In this document: positions 41,014-50,801 of the stretch, in pieces
Position numbering within the stretch: the first letter of the stretch is position 1
Layout of the letters: each line of letters starts with the position of its first letter
NCBI GenBank assembly: GCA_018823325.1
Contig: JAHJIJ010000006.1
Location: forward strand, 186,001 to 250,000
Origin: Alphaproteobacteria bacterium
GTDB lineage: Bacteria; Pseudomonadota; Alphaproteobacteria; Sphingomonadales; Sphingomonadaceae
Length of the DNA: 64,000 nucleotides
Direction: 5' to 3'
Program-made: the position numbers and the translations under genes
Notes under the pieces: generated by a model
Seen by the model: the letters and a program-made list of their open reading frames with translations, nothing else
What the model was told of the DNA's origin: nothing
Databases searched by the model: none

Positions 41014-43701
41014 TTATTTGGGCAGTGCCACCCCGGTCCTGATCGTGAAGGATGCGCTCTGCACCGGCAGGCCGCTGTCCGGCTGCGCCGAGCCCACCGA
41101 TACCCGATAGTCCCCGGTAAAGACCTGCCGCTCACCTTCCAGCGACACGGCGCTGAGATCACGCGGCGAGAGGTCGAAGCGCACCGCGCGGGACTCGCCC
41201 GGCTTCAGGTCGACGCGCTGGAAGCCGCGCAGCGCAATGCGCGGCGTGCCAGGTACATCCGGAAAATCGAGATAGAGTTGCGCCACCTCTTCGCCGGCCC
41301 GCTGGCCGACATTGCGGATGGTCGTGGAGACGCGGATGCCCTGCGACGCGTCCCCGGTGGCCTCGACCCGCAGCGGCTCATACGCAAATTGCGTGTAGCT
41401 GAGGCCATAGCCGAAGCGATAGACCGGTGTACCCGTGAAGTAGCGATAGGTTCGCCCAGCCATGCTGTAGTCGCCGAAGGGCGGCAGTTCGTCGATGCTC
41501 TTGTAGAAGGTGAGGGGCAGTCGGCCGGAAGGATTGGTTTTCCCCGAGAGGACATTGGCCACCGCCAGTCCGCCATTCTGCCCCGGATACCAGGCCTCGA
41601 TGATCGCGGCGGCATTGTCCTTCGCCCAGGCGAGATTGATCGGGCTGCCGTTCATCGCGACTATCACCAGTGGCTTGCCGAGCGCGCGGGCCTTCTCGAG
41701 GAGCGCGATCTGGTCGGCGGGAAGGTCGAGCGTGGTCTTGTCGCCACCTTCGAAACCGGGGACCTTCACCGGCGTTTCCTCCGCCTCGAGATCGGAGGTG
41801 AGGCCCACCACGGCCACGATGACATCCGACTGCGCCGCGGCATCGGCCAGTGCCGCGTCAGCATCCGCCGAGACGCGCTTCCACATGAGGTCGATGCCGG
41901 TGTTGATGTGGGAGTTCATCGTCACCTGAATGGGGTGGCGCTTGCCCTTCTCCAACGTGACCGTCTTCATCGTCGGCAGGCTATTCCAGCGCGAATTCTT
42001 GAGGTCGACGAAATACTGGCCGTCCAACAGCATCTCGCCATTGGAGCCCGAGAGGCCGAGCCGGTACGTGCCGCTCTCCGGCGGCACGAGGAATCCGGTC
42101 CACACCACCCGATGATGATCGGACACATTGGCGAGGTCGAGGCTGCGCCCTGAGACGTCGGCTTCGCGCCGCGTCACCACCGGGCGCGACTGGAAGGTCA
42201 TCGCCTTGGTCAGTGCGTCGAATGTGCCGGGCTCGAAGCGGGTGGGGGGCGTCTCGACCGGGTTGTAGTAGCGCGCGAGCAGGCCGGGCTTGCCGTCCGG
42301 TGCGAGCAGGGCGGAAGTCGGCACGCGGTCGCCATCGGTAAAGGTTTCCGCGAAGGGCGCGTGCTGGATCGCCGCGCCGGGCATCGCCTTGCGCAGCCCC
42401 TCCAGCACTGAAACGGGCGGGCCGGACAGGGTGGAGGAATAATTGCCGCGCAGCACGCGCGTTGCGTCGGCGAGCGGCCCGATGACCGCAATGCGCGCAT
42501 CCGGCTTGAGCGGCAGGGCGCCGTCGTTCTTGAGCAGGACGAGGCTCTTTTCCGCCGCCTGCAGCGCCAGGGCGCCATGGTCGGGCGCGCCAATGGTCGC
42601 TGGAGAGATCACATCGCGCGCGCGCAGGCCCGGCAGGTCGCCATTGCGCAGCCGCGCGGAAAACAGCCGCACCAGCGCCGTGTCGATGTCCGTCCGGGTC
42701 AGCAGGTTCTGGTTCAGCGCATCGAGATAGGGCTGGCCAAGCCCGGCCGTGTCATTGAGGGTGCGGCCATTGCATTCGCTATCCACACCGGCGCGGATCG
42801 CGGCAGTCACCGCCGTGGCGGCATCGGGCGCATAATGGTGATTGAGGTTGATATCCGTTACCGCATCGCAGTCCGAGACGACATAGCCCCGGAAGCCCCA
42901 GGCCTTGCGCAAATGGGTCTTGAGCAGCTCGTCGCTGGCGCAGGCAGGTTGCCCGTTCACGCGGTTGTAAGCGCACATGATCGAGCCGGCCTTCGCATCG
43001 ACGATCGCGGCGCGGAAGGCGGGCAGGTAGGTATCCTCCATGTCGTGGCGCGAGACATAGACATTGGCGTGGTGCCGGGTGGATTCAGGGCCGCTGTGCA
43101 CGGCAAAGTGCTTGGGCGTTGCGATGATGTTGGGACGCTCCGGGTCCGGCCCCTGAAGCCCCTGGATGAAGGCCGTACCGATCTGCGCGGTCAGGAACGG
43201 GTCTTCACCATAGGTTTCCTGCCCGCGGCCCCAGCGAGGATCACGGAAGATGTTGATATTGGGCGACCATGTGTTGAGCCCGGTGCCGATGCGCCCCAGC
43301 CGTCCGGTCTGCCGCGCGAGCGTGTGCAGGCCCCGCATCTCGACACTGATGACATTGGCGACATCCTTGATCAGCGGCGCATCGAAGGTGGCGGCGAGGC
43401 CGATGGGCTCGGGGAAGTTGGTCGTCGGCAGCGTGCCCATCGCGCCATGCAGCGATTCCGTCCACCAGTTGTAGCCCGGGATGCCAAGCCGCGGGATCGC
43501 CGGAGCGACATTGAGCATCTGGTCAGCCTTCTCCTGCGGCGCCAGCTTGGCAACGATTTCGGCGGCCTGCCGCTCGGACCGTGCAATGACGTCTCCTTCG
43601 CTGCCGGACTGCGCAACGGCGGGGGCGGGCGCGGCAAGCAAGGCAGCGCCGGCGCGCAGGAGGATGCGCTTGGAGTGGCGAAGCGACGGGGCAGAAGGCA
43701 T
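41014..43701 (-). CDS. GH3 beta-glycosidase with PA14 insert (beta-xylosidase/beta-glucosidase)
   Basis: The 895-residue protein has a signal peptide ending A-V-A-Q. The GH3 barrel includes G-Y-N-W-W-T-E-S-L-H-G, R-D-P-R-W-G-R-G-Q-E-T-Y-G-E-D, T-P-K-H-F-A-V-H-S-G-P-E and the nucleophile Asp near 277 in V-V-S-D-C-D-A-V. The second domain has S-L-V-L-L-K-N-D-G. A PA14 module is inserted near residues 480-620 (Y-R-L-G-L-S-G-S-N-G-E-M-L-L-D-G), and a fibronectin-III-like domain ends the protein. The W-W-x-E-x-L-H-G form is usual in xylosidase/arabinosidase GH3 members. ATG 43701 has GGAG upstream and avoids a long overlap with the GH141-like gene. Confidence 0.92.
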   Translation of the reverse strand: MPSAPSLRHSKRILLRAGAALLAAPAPAVAQSGSEGDVIARSERQAAEIVAKLAPQEKADQMLNVAPAIPRLGIPGYNWWTESLHGAMGTLPTTNFPEPIGLAATFDAPLIKDVANVISVEMRGLHTLARQTGRLGRIGTGLNTWSPNINIFRDPRWGRGQETYGEDPFLTAQIGTAFIQGLQGPDPERPNIIATPKHFAVHSGPESTRHHANVYVSRHDMEDTYLPAFRAAIVDAKAGSIMCAYNRVNGQPACASDELLKTHLRKAWGFRGYVVSDCDAVTDINLNHHYAPDAATAVTAAIRAGVDSECNGRTLNDTAGLGQPYLDALNQNLLTRTDIDTALVRLFSARLRNGDLPGLRARDVISPATIGAPDHGALALQAAEKSLVLLKNDGALPLKPDARIAVIGPLADATRVLRGNYSSTLSGPPVSVLEGLRKAMPGAAIQHAPFAETFTDGDRVPTSALLAPDGKPGLLARYYNPVETPPTRFEPGTFDALTKAMTFQSRPVVTRREADVSGRSLDLANVSDHHRVVWTGFLVPPESGTYRLGLSGSNGEMLLDGQYFVDLKNSRWNSLPTMKTVTLEKGKRHPIQVTMNSHINTGIDLMWKRVSADADAALADAAAQSDVIVAVVGLTSDLEAEETPVKVPGFEGGDKTTLDLPADQIALLEKARALGKPLVIVAMNGSPINLAWAKDNAAAIIEAWYPGQNGGLAVANVLSGKTNPSGRLPLTFYKSIDELPPFGDYSMAGRTYRYFTGTPVYRFGYGLSYTQFAYEPLRVEATGDASQGIRVSTTIRNVGQRAGEEVAQLYLDFPDVPGTPRIALRGFQRVDLKPGESRAVRFDLSPRDLSAVSLEGERQVFTGDYRVSVGSAQPDSGLPVQSASFTIRTGVALPK

Positions 43702-43772
43702 GGCTTGTCTCCAGGTCTTGGGAAGCAGGGAAGGCGTGCAGCCGCCAATCAGGCACCGCGCGGAGAGGTTCG

Positions 43773-45860
43773 TCATTGGGCGGCCTCCGGCGCACGCACG
43801 CCGGCACGGTCGATGATAGCGCGCGCGGCCTCGGGCCAGGCGTCGCCCTGGACCACGATATTGTCGATCAGGCGGTTGTTGAGATAGGCCGACCAGTTGC
43901 CATTGGCCTTGCCGCTATTGTACCAGTTTCCGACGGCAATATTATCCATATTGGTTCGCCGCGGCTGAGCGTCGTCCTGGGCGTTCAGGTTCGCCCACAG
44001 GTCCACACCTTCGATCACATTGTTGCGGACCGTGACGTAGCGCGATCCCTCGTCCAGATAGACGCCGATCCCGCCGGGCACGTCGTAGATGTAGTTCTCG
44101 GCAATCAGCGCGCCCGGATCGGCGGAGAGATGATAGATGGCGCCGCCATCCGGGAACCAGCGCTTCACGCCATGCACCCGGTTCCCGAGAACGACTGTAT
44201 CGCGCAGCGTCGTCGGCGTGTCGTAGATGCGGTTGCCCGGCTGATCGTAATAGCCACGGGCCCGGCTCATATAGGCCGTGTTACCGCCCGGATCGTTGGT
44301 GCCCCAGCCCCAGCCGACGTCGATCCCGTCATAGGGCGCGTCCGAGACGTCATTGTGCAGGATGAGCGTCGCGGTGGCATAGGTCACCAGAATGGCGGCC
44401 TGCTCGCGATAATCCTGTGAGACTGTCTCGATGCGATTGTCGCGGATGACGATGTCCCGCACCGCCAGCTCCGGTCGGGAAGGGTGGTGCGCGTCGGTCG
44501 TCGTACCGCCGACCATGATGGCCCCGCCGGCGAGGGGACCGAAGCGCGATCCCCTGACCTCAATGGAGCGGGCGGCAAGCCCCGGTCCGGCGAAATTGGC
44601 TTCCGGATTGTTGCCGATGCCCAGCGCGATCTGACCCAGTTGCGCGAACGTGACATTCTCGAAGACGATCCGCTGTGCCGCCGAAACCTGTACCGCAGCC
44701 GGCTGCTGCCGCCAGTGATTGCGCTGCGCTTCAAAGGCGGCGCAGCCCCAACTGCAATCGCGGATCGGATCGGCGGGGTAGTTCGGTATGTCGCCCGCGA
44801 GGTAGGAGCCGCTCTGCTGGCTGGCATAACCCTCGGCACCGTTCGGTCCGCGCCAGCTCGTATGACGGAAGGCCAGACCGTAAAATGTCAGGTCACACAC
44901 CGGCGCGTCCACGCTGCCGCCGATCGTGACCAACGCTTCAAGGCGCGGCAGGACGATCTCGCTCGCCTCGGGCGTCTTCCCGTCCTCGGGGCGATAATAG
45001 AGCAGGCCCTGTTGGGGATCGGCATACCAGTCGCCCGGTGCGCGGACGAACGCCAGCGCATTGGCGATGAAGAAGCGCGCCTTGTCTCCTGAGACTGGCC
45101 GCGCGAAGGTATCATAGCCGATCAGATTGTTGCGCCAGCCGGGTTGCCGCAGGAGGATGCGGTCGCCCTCGATTTGCTCGATGACCGCGCGCCGATCCGT
45201 GAAGAAGCCGGTGTTCTCCACTTCCATGCGGCCCTGGTCCGGCAGACCGGCAAGGAAGCGCCATGCGGGATCGACGATCTGGATTCCCCAATCGAAGAAG
45301 CGGAAAGCCGCGCGCGGCGCTTCCACGGCGGCGCGATGGGCCAGGCGGCCGTCCACCCAGAGCTGGCGCGGGTCGCTGCCTTTCTCGATGGGCGCAACCC
45401 AGATATTGCGCGCGCGATCCGCAAGCGTCCAGTTGCGCACGATTGTGCCGCCGGACAGTGTCGGCTGCGCACCCGGCGCGGCTTCCCACCGCACGACATG
45501 GCCGTCATGGCCGCCATCCTCCGCGCTGAAATGGAGCGGCGCGGTGAGATGGTACACGCCGTCTGCAAGCCGGACGGTCACCGGCCGCTCCCGGTTGAAG
45601 CGTCGCACGGCCGCCTGTGCCTGCTCGAGCGTGGCGAAGGGTCGCGTGGCGCTGCTGTCGCCTGCGGTGCCGCCCCGCGGCGCTACGTGAAGGACGACCG
45701 GCTCGGCATCCGGCCGAGGCGAGATCTGCACGTTAGCAAAGGCGTTTTCCGAGTTCGGTGCTGCGCTCTCCGGCATCGGCGGGATGGCCGGCGCGGGCGG
45801 CAGTTGCGCCAAAGCAGGGGAGGCGACGGCGAGCCAGAGCATAGCAAGGCTCAGGCGCAA
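43773..45860 (-). CDS. Secreted right-handed beta-helix protein, GH141-like
   Basis: The product (695 residues from TTG 45860) has a signal peptide ending P-A-L-A-Q, then H-V-A-P-R-G-G-T-A-G-D, R-P-F-A-T-L-E-Q-A-Q-A-A-V, D-G-V-Y-H-L and L-S-G-G-T-I-V-R-N-W, which are the entry strands of GH141-like and related beta-helix glycosidases. Repeated right-handed helix turns follow to the end (N-R-I-E-T, N-R-V-H-G, N-Y-I-Y-D, N-N-V-I-E-G). Known GH141 members are alpha-L-fucosidases or xylanases. The frame is open to 45926, but a predicted operator (45869-45882) lies inside that extension, so TTG 45860 or ATG 45842 is the likelier start. No strong ribosome binding site is seen for either. Confidence 0.72.
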   Translation of the reverse strand: MRLSLAMLWLAVASPALAQLPPAPAIPPMPESAAPNSENAFANVQISPRPDAEPVVLHVAPRGGTAGDSSATRPFATLEQAQAAVRRFNRERPVTVRLADGVYHLTAPLHFSAEDGGHDGHVVRWEAAPGAQPTLSGGTIVRNWTLADRARNIWVAPIEKGSDPRQLWVDGRLAHRAAVEAPRAAFRFFDWGIQIVDPAWRFLAGLPDQGRMEVENTGFFTDRRAVIEQIEGDRILLRQPGWRNNLIGYDTFARPVSGDKARFFIANALAFVRAPGDWYADPQQGLLYYRPEDGKTPEASEIVLPRLEALVTIGGSVDAPVCDLTFYGLAFRHTSWRGPNGAEGYASQQSGSYLAGDIPNYPADPIRDCSWGCAAFEAQRNHWRQQPAAVQVSAAQRIVFENVTFAQLGQIALGIGNNPEANFAGPGLAARSIEVRGSRFGPLAGGAIMVGGTTTDAHHPSRPELAVRDIVIRDNRIETVSQDYREQAAILVTYATATLILHNDVSDAPYDGIDVGWGWGTNDPGGNTAYMSRARGYYDQPGNRIYDTPTTLRDTVVLGNRVHGVKRWFPDGGAIYHLSADPGALIAENYIYDVPGGIGVYLDEGSRYVTVRNNVIEGVDLWANLNAQDDAQPRRTNMDNIAVGNWYNSGKANGNWSAYLNNRLIDNIVVQGDAWPEAARAIIDRAGVRAPEAAQ

Positions 45861-45868
45861 GCCTGCGC

Positions 45869-45882
45869 CGGTAGCGCTATCT
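45869..45882. promoter_or_regulatory. Predicted LacI-type operator 5 (GH141-like gene)
   Basis: CGGTAGCGCTATCT keeps 11 of 14 consensus positions, including the whole GGTAGCGCTA block. It lies between the halogenase stop and the GH141-like gene start, so the last two genes of this minus-strand group may have their own regulated promoter. Confidence 0.5.
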
Positions 45883-45936
45883 TTGTGCCGCCAGCCGTTC
45901 GGCCTCTCGGACGTTTCCCACCTCACAATGCCGATC

Positions 45937-47481
45937 TCAGACCGGCTGGAGGCCGTAGTCGCGGATCTTGCGCAGCAGGTCGCGATGGCGGGGAAGGCTG
46001 GTGCGCAGCCTCTCGGTCTGGCGGCTGTTCTCGCGCATCGCCTGCATGGCGACGGCAGCTTCCGGCGTCAGTGTCTCGGGTGCCACATCGGTCCGGAAGC
46101 CCATGCCATACAGCACATATTGGTAGCTCGCCGCCGGGAAGACTTCCTCGATGCGATCGAACTCGTCGTGGAACCATGGCGATTGGTAGCGCCACAGATG
46201 GAGCAGATCCTGCAGGCGGTCGGGGATCGTCTCGGGCATCAGATTGTCGCGCCAGAAGGCGCTGTCCGTGCGCTTGGTCAGCACATAATGGAGCTTGAGG
46301 AAATCGATGATCCGGCCCCAGCGATAGCTGGTGGTCTCGTTGAAGCGCCGGGCAATGATGTCCATCACTTCGCGACAGGCGGGCATCTGCTCGGCAATCA
46401 TCTTGGCGGAAAGCTCCACCAGCACGATGGCCGAGGCCTCCAGTGGCTCGAGGAAGCCCGCCGCAAGCCCCACCGCCACGCAATTGCGCTTCCAGAAAAT
46501 CTCGCGATGCCCGGAGCGGATATCGATCTTCCGCACGGTCAGACCGTCAGCGGCCGGGCCGATATAGGCGCGCAACTCGCGCTCCGCCTCGTCGCGGGAG
46601 ATATGGCAGCTGGAGTAGACATGGCCGATGCCGCGCCGCGAGGGGAGGCCGATGTCCCAGATCCATCCGGCGCTTTGCGCGGTCGAGATGGTGTGGGTGG
46701 CGACCGGGCTGCTCTCGCTCTCATAGGGCACTTGCACCGCGAGGGCCGTGTCGCAGAACAGCACGTCGCCGCAGTCCTTGAAGGGCACGTCCAGCGCGCC
46801 GCCCAGCAGCAGGCTGCGAAATCCGGTGCAGTCCACGAACAGATCGCCCTCGATCTCGTCGGCCTGCTCGGTGTCGATGGCGCGAATATCGCCATTCTCG
46901 GCCAGCAGCACCTCGCGCACGTCGGCCAGCACATGCCGCACGCCCAGCTTCTCGCAGCAATGGCGCTGGAGGAAGGGCGCGAACTTGCCGGCATCGAGAT
47001 GATAGGCGTAGTTGGCGGCGCCTTCATATTCCGGGGTGGTGATGGATTTGGGCGCCAGTCCCTCATCGCAGATCACGCCCTGCGGACAGACGGTGTCGCA
47101 GAAACTCTGGCCTTTGCCGTTGGCCAGCCAGTGGGGCACGAGGTTGATCCGCGCAAAGCCCTCGGGCAGCACGAGGGGGTGGTAATAGCCGTCGTCCGGC
47201 TCGCCAGTGGTCCAGCGCGCGAAGCGGGCGCCCTGCTTGAAAGCGGCGTCGCACTCGCGGAAGAAATCGGTTTCGGAGACGCCCATGGTCTTGAGCGTGG
47301 AGCGCAGCGTCGGCCAGGTGCCTTCGCCAACGCCGATGATCGGCGTATTCGGCGATTCAACCAGCGTGACGGTGAAGCTGTGTGGAATGCGCCCGCGATG
47401 CCGGGCGGCAATAATTCCTGCAGTGAGCCAGCCGGCCGTGCCGCCGCCGACGATCACGATATTCTTGACCGGATGAACCAT
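45937..47481 (-). CDS. Flavin-dependent tryptophan-halogenase-like protein of the TonB-receptor module
   Basis: The 514-residue protein has the FAD motif G-G-G-T-A-G-W at 12-18, E-G-T-W-P-T-L near 53-59 and a Lys at about 82 in A-A-F-K-Q-G, which aligns with the Lys that guides HOCl in PrnA-type halogenases. A-G-F-L-E-P-L-E-A-S-A-I holds the second conserved acid. The W-x-W-x-I-P motif is present only as G-W-I-W-D-I-G-L, with Gly in place of Pro. There is no signal peptide. Proteins of this family commonly sit beside TonB receptors, SapC and cupin genes in alphaproteobacteria and xanthomonads, and the true substrate of that group is unknown. The receptor gene lies 65 bases upstream. Confidence 0.88.
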   Translation of the reverse strand: MVHPVKNIVIVGGGTAGWLTAGIIAARHRGRIPHSFTVTLVESPNTPIIGVGEGTWPTLRSTLKTMGVSETDFFRECDAAFKQGARFARWTTGEPDDGYYHPLVLPEGFARINLVPHWLANGKGQSFCDTVCPQGVICDEGLAPKSITTPEYEGAANYAYHLDAGKFAPFLQRHCCEKLGVRHVLADVREVLLAENGDIRAIDTEQADEIEGDLFVDCTGFRSLLLGGALDVPFKDCGDVLFCDTALAVQVPYESESSPVATHTISTAQSAGWIWDIGLPSRRGIGHVYSSCHISRDEAERELRAYIGPAADGLTVRKIDIRSGHREIFWKRNCVAVGLAAGFLEPLEASAIVLVELSAKMIAEQMPACREVMDIIARRFNETTSYRWGRIIDFLKLHYVLTKRTDSAFWRDNLMPETIPDRLQDLLHLWRYQSPWFHDEFDRIEEVFPAASYQYVLYGMGFRTDVAPETLTPEAAVAMQAMRENSRQTERLRTSLPRHRDLLRKIRDYGLQPV

Positions 47482-47546
47482 GACCACTCACATGAAAATT
47501 GCGGGGGAGCGCAGGAGTGCGCTCCCCCGGCAAGATGTCAACCCGA

Positions 47547-50435
47547 TCAGTACTTCAGGCGGAAGCCGGCCGTGAAGCGACGTCCATAGGACCAGATGTC
47601 CAACACCTGATTGCTGAACCGCCCGTGGGTGCTGTAGGTCGAGTTGTTGAGGTTGTTGCCCTCGACAAAGACTGTGGCCCAAGGGGTCACGTCATAGCTG
47701 GCCGACGCGTCGATGGTCAGCTGCTGATCGACATAGACTGGTTCTGCGCCGAAGGTCCCGCCTTGGGCCTGACCCAGCTGGAGCAGATATTCATCACGCC
47801 AGTTTACTGCACCACGGATCTGGAAGCCGTCCTTGTCATAGAAGGCAATGAAGTTTGCCGACTTTGCCAGACCGGTGATCGAGAAGGCCGATCCGTCCGT
47901 GCTCGATGGATCGTAGTTGCGATTGCTCCACGGGAAGGTGGCGTTGGCCTGAAAGCCGAAGCCGCTATCGCCGAAGACATGCTGCAAGGCGACTTCGACA
48001 CCCTTGATCGTGGCTTCAGGGCCGTTGATCTGGCTGTTCACGTTGAAGCGGGCAATCCTGCCGGTGCTAGGATCGATTACATCGTTGATGGTCTGCGTGG
48101 AAACACCGCCAACGACGAAGTTCGTGATGTGCTTCAGGTAGAAATTTGCCGAGAAGTAGGAGTTGCGCTGATAGTACCACTCCACCGCAGCGTCGAAGTT
48201 GTCAGACAGGTACGGCTTGAGGTCGGGGTTGCCGCCATTGGCCGAAAGGCTGCCGACACGCAGCGTGCCAAGCGTGACCGTCGGGCGCAGAGCCGTCAGG
48301 GCAGGCCGGGTAAGTGTACGCGAGGCACTCATGCGCAACAGCAGGTCAGGCATAACCTCCAACCTGGCATCGAGGCTCGGCAGCAGATAGGTGTAGTTCG
48401 ACGAGCGAGCGATGTCCGTTGCTTCAGAGTAGCCGTCCCCAAGCGGTCCAAGCGAGGGATCAGGCTGGATCAGGGTTGGGTCGCCAGCCGGAATCGAAAG
48501 TCCGAGGAGCTGCCGGCCGATCGCTGTCGAGGTCAGATGCGTGCCTTCGTGGCGGAGGCCTGCAGTGATGTTGAACGGCATTCCGCCAAGATCGGTCTCG
48601 AAATCGGCCCGGAAGAAGATGGCGTATGTCTTTTCGCGGATCTCGTAGACACTGCCGGGATCAAGCGATGGTGCGACCGATCCGCCGGAGGCTTCGAGCA
48701 GACGATACACTTCGTACGGATCATAGACGATGGCTGCGGGCGCAAGTGTGCCCTGATACCCCGGGATCCAGTTCCCCGTGCCGATGAGCCCCTTGTAGAC
48801 GCTGGCCGGCAGCGGCGAGATGCCTCCGTTGGGCCCGCCGGCATTGCCGGACAGTGTGCCGTAGCCGGAGCGGCTGGCGAACACGCCGTTGGTGAACGTG
48901 CTCTCGTTCTCGCCGTAGAGACGGTCTTCCATATACTGGCCGCCGAAGGAGAGACGGAGATCGTCCTGGTTCCAGCGCAGTACCGCACGAAGCTGTTTAA
49001 CGGTATCAGTGTTGTAGGGCGCGCCGCGAACGATCACGTGCGAGCCGATGACGCTGGTGTCGGTGAAACGGGAAATATCTCCGTTCGGGCCTACATCGTG
49101 GATCTGCGGGAGAAAATCCTTGCTCGGGCCAAGGATCGCGACACCGGTATTGGCGCCAAGAATGCCGCCATAGCCGATATCCATGCTGTCGTTAAAGCCG
49201 TTGCGGCCCGGGTTGCGCGTGCTGCGTGAAATGAACCCGTCGACATCAAGCTGGAGATTGTCGTTCAGATCCCATTTGACGTTGGCGCCGATGGTGTTCG
49301 TCTCGAGAATCGTGCGGGTATAGTTGGCATTGAAGTCCATCGGCGTGCCGGGCTGGGAGAAGTCCACGACCGTGCCGTTGTCGTCATATTCCACGTTGCG
49401 CAGTGAGGTGCCGTTGAACCAGGCGGCGTAGCCGAACGCGTTGCTGTTGACCGTCTGACGGCTGTAATTGTCGTCGATGGTGATGAGCAGGTTGTCCGTC
49501 GGCTGCCACTGAAGAGCAATGCGCGCGTCGACGCGCTCGTCCTTGGTGTGAACCTGGTCAATGCCGGTCTGCTGGGGGAACCAGGTCAGGATAGAGTTGC
49601 GGTTGTTCGGGTCGGCCCATTCCGGGCTGTCCGCTTGGCCGGTGGGTGTGCAAGACGGCACTGCAGGTCCGGCCTGACAAGGCGCGAAATTGGCGCCGAT
49701 CCAGCCGGGAATGAACACGCGGTTCGAGGTGGTGTCGGTCCGCGTATATGCGACGCTTCCCAGAACGCCGATCGTGTCGTCCGCAAAGGTGTTTGACAGG
49801 AGCAGGCCTGCCGAGGGTGTGATATCCTTGCTGCGGCTCTGAAAAGAGCCGGAGGCCGTGCCGACTGCGTGGAAGCCGGGCCGGTCGAACGGCTTGGGCA
49901 TTTCCACATTGATTGTGCCGCCAATGGCGCTGGTCGACAGTTCCACATTCGGCGTCTTGTAGACGTTCAACCGTCCAACAAAGTCGGAGCCGATCGTGGT
50001 GAAGTCGACGGCACGGTTGCCGGTGGCTGTCGAGATGTGGCGGCCATCGATCAGCGTGTCGATGAAGTCGCCGCCAAACCCGCGGATGGAGACGCCGCTG
50101 GCTTCCCCGCGCTGACCGGAGCGCTGGACCGAAATGCCGGGCAGGCGCTGCAATGCCGCTGCCACGTTCGGATCGGGGAACTTGCCGATGTCTTCCGCGG
50201 AAATCGCTTCCACGACGCCAGCGGACTCACGCTTGATGTCGAGGTTCTGCTGCAGCGAGGCGCGGTAGCCTGTGACGATGATTTCTTCCGCCGAAGCAGC
50301 AGGCGCGGCCGTCGTCTGGGCGAGGGCAGGCGCCGAGACCATGACTGCCATGGCGCTCGACGCACCAAGCAGGACTGTCTTGAGAATTGCAGATCGATTC
50401 AGACTGAAATCGAGATTCGGCTGATGGCCTTTCAT
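47547..50435 (-). CDS. TonB-dependent receptor of the glycan locus (Xanthomonas/Caulobacter type)
   Basis: The 962-residue protein has a signal peptide (A-P-A-L-A-Q), a TonB box E-E-I-I-V-T-G-Y, the plug phrase K-R-E-S-A-G-V-V-E-A-I-S-A-E-D-I-G-K-F-P-D typical of the TonB-Xanth-Caul subfamily, V-A-A-A-L-Q-R-L-P-G-I, I-R-G-F-G-G-D-F, and a long beta barrel ending R-F-T-A-G-F-R-L-K-Y. The subfamily often serves uptake of plant sugars or oligosaccharides. GGAGGGGG precedes the ATG at 50435; the frame is open 48 codons further upstream but crosses the probable leader. It heads a minus-strand group: receptor, halogenase-like protein, GH141-like protein, GH3. Operator 6 lies 190 bases upstream. Confidence 0.94.
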   Translation of the reverse strand: MKGHQPNLDFSLNRSAILKTVLLGASSAMAVMVSAPALAQTTAAPAASAEEIIVTGYRASLQQNLDIKRESAGVVEAISAEDIGKFPDPNVAAALQRLPGISVQRSGQRGEASGVSIRGFGGDFIDTLIDGRHISTATGNRAVDFTTIGSDFVGRLNVYKTPNVELSTSAIGGTINVEMPKPFDRPGFHAVGTASGSFQSRSKDITPSAGLLLSNTFADDTIGVLGSVAYTRTDTTSNRVFIPGWIGANFAPCQAGPAVPSCTPTGQADSPEWADPNNRNSILTWFPQQTGIDQVHTKDERVDARIALQWQPTDNLLITIDDNYSRQTVNSNAFGYAAWFNGTSLRNVEYDDNGTVVDFSQPGTPMDFNANYTRTILETNTIGANVKWDLNDNLQLDVDGFISRSTRNPGRNGFNDSMDIGYGGILGANTGVAILGPSKDFLPQIHDVGPNGDISRFTDTSVIGSHVIVRGAPYNTDTVKQLRAVLRWNQDDLRLSFGGQYMEDRLYGENESTFTNGVFASRSGYGTLSGNAGGPNGGISPLPASVYKGLIGTGNWIPGYQGTLAPAAIVYDPYEVYRLLEASGGSVAPSLDPGSVYEIREKTYAIFFRADFETDLGGMPFNITAGLRHEGTHLTSTAIGRQLLGLSIPAGDPTLIQPDPSLGPLGDGYSEATDIARSSNYTYLLPSLDARLEVMPDLLLRMSASRTLTRPALTALRPTVTLGTLRVGSLSANGGNPDLKPYLSDNFDAAVEWYYQRNSYFSANFYLKHITNFVVGGVSTQTINDVIDPSTGRIARFNVNSQINGPEATIKGVEVALQHVFGDSGFGFQANATFPWSNRNYDPSSTDGSAFSITGLAKSANFIAFYDKDGFQIRGAVNWRDEYLLQLGQAQGGTFGAEPVYVDQQLTIDASASYDVTPWATVFVEGNNLNNSTYSTHGRFSNQVLDIWSYGRRFTAGFRLKY

Positions 50436-50625
50436 AAACCCCCTCCACTGTAGACATCTAAAGCGCCGCCAGCCGGTTGCCCGGGCAGGAGGAGCCAGGA
50501 AACGGCATTGCTGCCGCCGTTGCTCAACAGATGCGGATAAAGTGGTCCCTTGTCGGCGTGACACGTCACGCTTACACACCCTCTCCAGACATCGTGTTTT
50601 TCTATCCTTGAACGTTAGTTCGAAA

Positions 50626-50639
50626 AGGTAGCGCTATCA
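50626..50639. promoter_or_regulatory. Predicted LacI-type operator 6 (TonB receptor / SapC divergent region)
   Basis: AGGTAGCGCTATCA matches the consensus at 12 of 14 positions. It lies near the middle of the 366-base gap between the receptor gene (minus) and the SapC gene (plus), so it could govern both arms of the module. Nothing else could be named in 50436-50801. Confidence 0.68.
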
Positions 50640-50801
50640 AGCTGAAATTTTCAGTGTATAAAGCACGTGTCCTTTGGACGCGGATTTCATCGTTAATGCC
50701 TGATTTCTGCGGCTCAATGAGATACGAAGCATGATGTTCGGCAGCGAAGCAAGGCTCTGAAGGGCGCGCGCTGCAAAATTTTTTTGAGGGGATGTGACAC
50801 A

